Shown here one piece after another: positions 1 to 6,052 of a stretch of DNA of 6,052 bases (its first letter is position 1; each line of letters opens with the position of its first letter). Both the position numbers and the translations under genes were made by a program. The stretch lies in the NCBI GenBank assembly GCA_020430675.1, contig JAGQJJ010000273.1, forward strand, positions 1 through 6,052, read 5' to 3'. The notes under the pieces were generated by a model. It was given only the letters and a program-made list of their open reading frames with translations. It had not been told where the DNA came from and did no database searches. Origin of the DNA: Myxococcales bacterium (GTDB taxonomy: Bacteria; Myxococcota; Bradymonadia; UBA7976; UBA1532).

Positions 1-799
1 GGCCATCGGCGGTCAGCACCGCGCGCACCCCGTCGGGCGTGCCCTCGCCGAAGTGGGCGTCGAAAACGATCGGCGCGCCGGGCTCCAGCGGCGTCGCGCT
101 GCGCAGCCCAAGCTCGACCGTCAGCGGCCGGGTCACCGCGATCGCTTTGGTGGCCCGCGCCGGCAGGCGCAGCTTGTCGCCGGCAAAGTCGACGGTGAGT
201 CGATGCACCCCGGCTTCGAGCGGCGCAAAGGTCAGCCCGAGCTGGCCGGATGAGTGGGTGTGGCCATCGATCGACTGCTCGCCAAGCCGCGCGCGCAGCG
301 GCAGATCCGCAAGCGCCTCGCCGTTGGCGTCGCTGGCCCGCGCGCCGAGGTGCACGACGGCGCCGGCGTCGATGGCGTCGGGCACGTCGAGCGCGAGCTG
401 CACCTCGGTGCGGCCCACGGCGACGTCGAGCGAGGCGCCGGCCGGCGCCAGCCAGTCGCCCCCGGGCCACTCGATCGCCACCTTGGCGCGACCCCCGCCG
501 GGCACGTCCAGGTCGACCTCAAAGCGGCCACTTCCGTCGGTGGTGGCCTGTGCGCTCGCCTGGCGGGCGGCGACGCGCACCTCGACCCCCGGCACCGGCG
601 TGCCCAGGTTGTCGCGCAGCGTGCCGGTGAGGTGGACGGTGTCGCCCTCGGCCACCGCGCGCAGACCGTCGAGGTAGGCCCGCGCCTTGACCACCATGCG
701 CGGCGCCGCCCACGCGGCGGGGGCCAGCGCTGCGACAAGAAGCAGCGCGCACGCCGGCAGTCGCCGCGCCGCGCGGTTCGGCGCCCGTCTCGACGGCAC
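1..799 (-). CDS. Exported protein with tandem Ig-like / carboxypeptidase-regulatory-like beta modules (3' end beyond window)
   Basis: This gene reads leftwards and runs off the left edge after 266 codons, so its C-terminus is unknown. I chose the GTG at 799-797, one base after the stop of the clpA-type gene, because it yields a clear Sec signal peptide. The n-region is arginine-rich (about residues 1-13), the hydrophobic core is about 14-30, and cleavage is likely after AWA (29-31). The cysteine at 17 precedes the hydrophobic core, so it is not a lipobox. The mature part consists of beta-rich modules. The first (about 50-136) carries the pattern LTGTLRDNLGTPVPGVEVRV followed by TTDGSGRFEV. 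The second (about 138-225) has a similar GARASDANGEAL segment. A third starts near 227. This pattern is typical of extracytoplasmic Ig-like or CarboxypepD-regulatory folds that act as structural or binding modules. No catalytic motif is visible. Near-contact with the upstream gene suggests translational coupling; no strong Shine-Dalgarno is seen. The function is not recognised. It could be the N-terminal stalk of a larger surface protein or enzyme. Confidence 0.72.
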   Translation of the reverse strand, partial: MPSRRAPNRAARRLPACALLLVAALAPAAWAAPRMVVKARAYLDGLRAVAEGDTVHLTGTLRDNLGTPVPGVEVRVAARQASAQATTDGSGRFEVDLDVPGGGRAKVAIEWPGGDWLAPAGASLDVAVGRTEVQLALDVPDAIDAGAVVHLGARASDANGEALADLPLRARLGEQSIDGHTHSSGQLGLTFAPLEAGVHRLTVDFAGDKLRLPARATKAIAVTRPLTVELGLRSATPLEPGAPIVFDAHFGEGTPDGVRAVLTADG

Positions 800-800
800 G

Positions 801-3446
<2,646 letters not shown>

Positions 3447-3568
3447 GTCGGGCCGGGAGCACGGGGCGGTTGCCGGGCCGTCGTGGCCGTGCTAACCACG
3501 TTGCGGCCCGAACCTTCGGCCACGGCTGCGGTAATCTAACGACACCCGGATCAGAAGGAAACCCCCTC
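3447..3568. promoter_or_regulatory. Divergent intergenic region between clpA-type gene and udk; probable back-to-back promoters
   Basis: About 120 bases separate two divergent genes, so promoters for both are expected here. The only AT-rich patch is at 3531-3540 (GTAATCTAAC). It could supply a weak -10 on either strand (TAATCT on plus, TTAGAT on minus), but I find no convincing -35 at standard spacing. Two small inverted repeats are present: CGTGG at 3482-3486 with CCACG at 3496-3500, and GGCCCGAA (3505-3512) facing TTCGGCC (3515-3521) with one bulged base. Either could be an operator half-site pair or chance in GC-rich DNA. That the region holds promoters is inferred from gene orientation. 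The exact elements are weakly supported. Confidence 0.4.
3553..3559 (+). promoter_or_regulatory. Shine-Dalgarno of udk
   Basis: AGAAGGA lies 9 bases before the ATG at 3569. It settles the udk start in favour of this ATG over the upstream ATG at 3470, which would add 33 residues absent from uridine kinases. Confidence 0.75.
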
Positions 3569-4198
3569 ATGGTCAGCGTCGTGTTGGGCATCGCCGGCGG
3601 CACCGGCTCGGGCAAGACGACCGTCGCGCGGTCGATCGTCGAGCTGATCGGCCGCGAAAACGTCGCCTACCTCGAACACGATTGCTACTACGCCGACCTG
3701 GCCCACCTGACCATCGAGCAGCGTCGCCAGGTCAACTTCGACCACCCCGACGCCTTCGACACCGACCTGCTGGTGGAGCACATCGTCGCGCTCAAAGCGG
3801 GGCAGGCGGTCGACCAGCCGATCTACAGCTATACCCAATCGGTGCGGCTGCCCGAGACGACGCGCATCGACCCACGGCCGCTGGTCATCGTCGAGGGCAT
3901 CCTGGTCCTCGAAAACGCCCGGCTGCGCGAGCTGATGGACGTCAAGATGTTCGTCGACACCGATGACGACATCCGCCTGATGCGCCGCCTGCGCCGCGAC
4001 AGCGTCGAGCGCGGGCGGGCGGTCGAGCATGTGCTCGGGCAGTACGAGGCCACCGTGCGGCCGATGCACCTGACCTTCGTGCACCCCTCGCGGCGGCACG
4101 CCGACGTGATCGTGCCGCGCGGCGGGCGCAACCGGGTGGCGATCGAAATGGTCGCCGACGCGCTGCGCCGCCGGCTCGACAGCGCCGCCGGGCGATGA
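3569..4198 (+). CDS. udk: Uridine kinase (uridine/cytidine kinase)
   Basis: Phosphorylates uridine and cytidine to UMP and CMP with ATP or GTP in cytosolic pyrimidine salvage. The product is 209 residues, close to the 213 of the E. coli enzyme, and aligns from end to end by eye. The P-loop GGTGSGKTT spans 10-18. The segment HDCYYAD (37-43) carries the expected catalytic Asp38. NFDHPDAFD (56-64) and PIYSYTQSVR (84-93) form the nucleoside-binding region. VIVEGILVL (106-114) is the Walker B-like strand. The lid and C-terminal block FVDTDDDIRLMRRLRRD (128-144), ERGR (147-150), QYEATVRPMH (158-167) and the signature IVPRGGRNRVAIE (181-193) are all present. The start is set by AGAAGGA 9 bases upstream. 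It is the first gene of a plus-strand run, and its TGA overlaps the ATG of the truncated Nudix gene by four bases. Nothing is missing from this protein, so whatever removed the start of the next gene spared udk. Confidence 0.96.
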   Translation: MVSVVLGIAGGTGSGKTTVARSIVELIGRENVAYLEHDCYYADLAHLTIEQRRQVNFDHPDAFDTDLLVEHIVALKAGQAVDQPIYSYTQSVRLPETTRIDPRPLVIVEGILVLENARLRELMDVKMFVDTDDDIRLMRRLRRDSVERGRAVEHVLGQYEATVRPMHLTFVHPSRRHADVIVPRGGRNRVAIEMVADALRRRLDSAAGR

Positions 4199-4623
4199 GC
4201 GCCTTCGCCGCGCTGCGCGAAGCCCGCGAAGAGATCGGCCTGCCCGGCGACCGCGTCGAGATCCTGGGCCTGCTCGACGACTTCCCCACCGTCAGCGGCA
4301 AGATGATCGTCACCCCGGTCGTGGGCCGCATCACCGACCTGCCCCCGCTGAAGGCCGAGCCGGGCGAGGTGGCCCGCATCTTCACCGTGCCGCTCGACGC
4401 CCTGCGCGTGCGCGATGGCTGGACGATTCGCTACCACGAAGCCGACGGGCAGCGCTGGCCCATCCACTTCTTCCAGTGGGAGGGCGAGCTGCTCTGGGGC
4501 CTGAGCGCCTACGTCACGTTGCAGCTGCTCTCGCTGCTGCCCGAGGGCGGCCCCATCGACCTGCCGCCGCCCTACGGGCAAGGCCCGCTGCCCGACGCAA
4601 ACGCCAAGCCCTGGAAGGCCTGA
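4195..4623 (+). pseudogene. N-terminally truncated Nudix hydrolase, CoA-pyrophosphatase (NudL)-like
   Basis: The reading frame encodes 142 residues that match the C-terminal part of CoA-pyrophosphatase-type Nudix hydrolases, which are usually about 190-220 residues. The first residues MSAFAALREAREEIGL contain only the second half of the Nudix box (REAREEIGL, 8-16). The preceding GX5E half, the FPGG loop and the first beta strands have no counterpart. The retained part continues with VEILGLLDDFPTVSG (21-35), MIVTPVVG (37-44), EVARIFTVPLDAL (58-70) and a terminal LLWGLSAYVTLQLLSLL (99-115), the usual final helix of this subfamily. The ATG overlaps the udk stop as ATGA. Because udk is intact to its own C-terminus, there is no room upstream for the missing ~60 or more residues in any frame. 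The gene is therefore probably a deletion remnant, or less likely a reduced protein with another role. The frame is open and codon use is normal, so decay would be recent or the fragment is retained. A catalytically normal Nudix enzyme is unlikely. Confidence 0.7.
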
Positions 4624-4631
4624 AACGCCCG

Positions 4632-5417
4632 ATGCGCGCCGTGCCTGTCGCCGCGCTGGGGCTCGCGCTGGCCTGCTTTGCCAATGCCTGCCGGTCGCCG
4701 GCGCCCGAGGCGCGCACGCCCCTGGCGGTGTTTGCCGCTTCGTCGCTGACCGAGGCCTTCGCCGATTTGGAGCAGGGCTTCGAAGCGACGCATCCCGAGG
4801 TCGACGTGCAGCTCACCTTCGCCGGCAGCCAGGTGCTGCGCCTGCAGATCGAGCAGGGCGCGGCGGCGGACGTGTTCGCGTCGGCCAACGAGCAGCACAT
4901 GCGCGCGCTGGTCGACGCCGGCCTGGTCGGCGAGACGCATGCCTTCGCCGCGAACGCGCTGGTGGTCATCGTGCCGCTCGGCCCGGGTCACATCGAGCGG
5001 TTCGAGCAGCTCGCCGAAGCGCAGCGCGTGGTCGTGGGCACCGAGAACGTGCCGGTGGGTCGGTATGCGGGGGCCATGCTCGACAAGGCGCGCGCCGCCT
5101 ATGGCGATGCCTTCGCGGCCGCGGTGCGGGCCCATATCGTGTCAGAAGAGAGCAACGTGCGGCTGTTGCGGGCCAAGGTCGAACTGGGCGAAGCCGACGC
5201 GGCGGTGGTCTATGGCACCGACGCCAGCCCGCGGGTGCGGGTCGTGGCCATCCCCGCCGCGCTGAACGTGCGGGCCACCTATCCCATCGCCGCGGTGTCG
5301 AAGTCGCCCCATGCCACCGAAGCGGCGCAGTTCATCGAGTACGTCCGCTCGCCCGCGGGACAGGGCCTCTTGCGGCGGCATGGCTTCCTGCCGGCCGATG
5401 CGGGGATCATGCCATGA
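4632..5417 (+). CDS. modA: ModA-type molybdate-binding periplasmic protein
   Basis: The substrate-binding component of a molybdate (possibly tungstate) ABC importer, acting outside the inner membrane. The product has 261 residues. An export signal occupies 1-20. FANAC allows either signal peptidase I cleavage after A19 or lipidation at C20; the lipobox is not canonical. The mature protein follows the ModA pattern. LAVFAASSLTEAF (31-43) holds the first oxyanion-binding serine, and FAGSQVLRLQIEQGAAADVF (63-82) holds the second near S66. VPVGRYA (140-146) is the loop after the hinge. EADAAVVYGTDA (187-198) carries the conserved Tyr194. I chose the ATG at 4632 because it gives the signal peptide; an in-frame ATG at 4476 would add 52 Arg/Ala-rich residues overlapping the Nudix frame. 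GGAAGG at 4613-4618 is a rather distant Shine-Dalgarno. It lies 8 bases after the Nudix stop and overlaps the outer-membrane gene downstream by ATGA. modB and modC are not in the window. Confidence 0.9.
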   Translation: MRAVPVAALGLALACFANACRSPAPEARTPLAVFAASSLTEAFADLEQGFEATHPEVDVQLTFAGSQVLRLQIEQGAAADVFASANEQHMRALVDAGLVGETHAFAANALVVIVPLGPGHIERFEQLAEAQRVVVGTENVPVGRYAGAMLDKARAAYGDAFAAAVRAHIVSEESNVRLLRAKVELGEADAAVVYGTDASPRVRVVAIPAALNVRATYPIAAVSKSPHATEAAQFIEYVRSPAGQGLLRRHGFLPADAGIMP

Positions 5418-6052
5418 GACGATGGCTCTTGTTGCTGTTCTGGCTTCTGCCCGCGTTGCCGGGCCAGGCCAATGAGCCATTGCGCTTGCAGCGCGCGCCC
5501 GCGGGCGAGGATGGCATCGATGTCATCGTGACGCAGCGCACGCGCTATGAGCGATTGTGGCAACAGTTTCGCGCCGGAGCGGTCGGCGCCGACCATGCGC
5601 TGGCGATGCGCACCGGCGTCGCCGCCGAGGCCCGCTTCGCCCCGCTTGCCATCGGCCTCGAGGTGGTCGACGCGCGCCAGTACCTCGCCGATGGCACGCC
5701 GCCGGTCGATACGTCACAGGTCAACCCGCTCGATGTCTTGCAAGCCTACGTCGGTCTGACGGTCGCCGATGCCTTCATGGACAAAGACACGGCGCGCCTG
5801 CGGGCCGGGCGCATGACCCTTGACCTCGGCGGCCGGCGGTTGATCGCTCGAAACAGATTTCGAAATACGATCAACAGCTTCACTGGCATCGACGCGCAGT
5901 GGCAGAGCCCGGCCGGCGATGCCATCCGCGCTTTTGGTGTCGTGCCGGTCGGGCGGCGGCCCGATGACCCGGACGCGCTGCGCGACAATGCGTTGGCCTT
6001 CGATCACGAGCAGTTCGGCACCTTCCTGCTCGGGGTCTCAGCGGCCGCGCGC
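5414..6052 (+). CDS. Alginate-export-like outer-membrane beta-barrel protein (3' end beyond window)
   Basis: This frame is open for 213 codons to the right edge, so the C-terminal half or more is missing. The ATG overlaps the modA stop as ATGA. Residues 1-19 form a signal peptide: MRR, a Leu/Trp-rich core, then likely cleavage after GQA. The mature part has alternating polar/hydrophobic beta strands. Residues 127-163 (LRAGRMTLDLGGRRLIARN, then RFRNTINSFTGIDAQW) resemble the segment of alginate-export family barrels that reads roughly GRQ-L--G--RL-----WRNT--SFDG. That family covers AlgE-like outer-membrane channels and many uncharacterised porins. The assignment rests on pattern recall, not alignment. 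In this position it would most simply be an outer-membrane channel passing molybdate or another oxyanion to ModA. That role is inferred from coupling alone. It could also be an unrelated porin sharing the transcript. Confidence 0.68.
   Translation, partial: MRRWLLLLFWLLPALPGQANEPLRLQRAPAGEDGIDVIVTQRTRYERLWQQFRAGAVGADHALAMRTGVAAEARFAPLAIGLEVVDARQYLADGTPPVDTSQVNPLDVLQAYVGLTVADAFMDKDTARLRAGRMTLDLGGRRLIARNRFRNTINSFTGIDAQWQSPAGDAIRAFGVVPVGRRPDDPDALRDNALAFDHEQFGTFLLGVSAAAR
5842..5872. repeat. Imperfect nested inverted repeat inside the barrel gene
   Basis: Inner arms TCGAAA (5848-5853) and TTTCGA (5858-5863) are perfect complements around CAGA. Outer arms GATCG (5842-5846) and CGATC (5868-5872) are also complementary, separated from the inner stem by one base on the left and four on the right. 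The patch is clearly richer in A and T than its surroundings. It encodes the LIARNRFRNTI stretch of the barrel protein, so amino-acid content may explain it. No function is claimed. Confidence 0.4.

Noticed and set aside
3470..3568. Upstream ATG extending udk by 33 residues
   Set aside because: The extension does not match uridine kinases, and a good Shine-Dalgarno sits before the ATG at 3569.
4120..4194. A PGG motif upstream of the Nudix ATG in the same frame, possibly the missing start of the Nudix box
   Set aside because: It comes from codons of the conserved udk PRGGRNR signature read in another frame, has no GX5E pattern, and is at the wrong distance from REAREEIGL.
4476..4631. Upstream ATG extending modA by 52 residues
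   Set aside because: The extension is Arg/Ala/Pro-rich, overlaps the Nudix frame, and would bury the signal peptide internally.
4662..4694. Lipobox at Cys15 of ModA
   Set aside because: Residues before C15 (A-L-A) do not fit the lipobox and the hydrophobic stretch would be short. C20 or cleavage after A19 is more plausible.
5523..6007. Minus-strand frames opposite the barrel gene
   Set aside because: No recognisable motifs or signal, and they oppose a plus-strand frame that has a signal peptide, family-like segment and ATGA coupling to modA.

Overview
The window is a GC-rich, densely coded piece of what is most likely a Gram-negative (diderm) bacterial chromosome. Codons end overwhelmingly in G or C, GTG and TTG starts occur, and genes are packed with 1-8 base gaps or 4-base overlaps. 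A predicted outer-membrane barrel and two exported proteins point to a diderm. The style fits Myxococcota/Deltaproteobacteria-like genomes, but no single marker here proves that. No tRNA, rRNA, CRISPR array, insertion sequence or strong terminator was seen.

Two transcription units diverge from a gap of about 120 bases (3447-3568). On the minus strand, reading leftwards, lies a ClpA-type Hsp100 double-AAA+ unfoldase (801-3446). It has both ATPase modules intact and an IGF tripeptide where ClpP-binding loops sit. Its first-ring pore loop lacks the usual tyrosine, and an unusually long disordered linker separates its N-domain from D1. One base after its stop codon a second gene starts with GTG. 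It encodes a signal peptide followed by tandem immunoglobulin-like/carboxypeptidase-regulatory-like beta modules and runs off the left edge (1-799).

On the plus strand is a tightly spaced run of four genes. It begins with uridine kinase (udk, 3569-4198), preceded by a good Shine-Dalgarno. Next is a Nudix hydrolase of the CoA-pyrophosphatase type that overlaps udk by ATGA (4195-4623). It lacks its whole N-terminal half, including the GX5E part of the Nudix box. Then come a ModA-type molybdate-binding protein (4632-5417) and, overlapping it by ATGA, the start of an outer-membrane protein resembling the alginate-export beta-barrel family (5414 to the right edge).

udk serves pyrimidine salvage. 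The modA/porin pair looks like an oxyanion uptake module in which an outer-membrane channel and a binding protein are translationally coupled; the inner-membrane permease and ATPase (modB, modC) would have to lie beyond the right edge. The points most worth a second look are the amputated Nudix gene at the udk junction, the modA-barrel coupling, and the divergent ClpA with its coupled exported partner. I do not see a complete new multi-gene system inside these boundaries.
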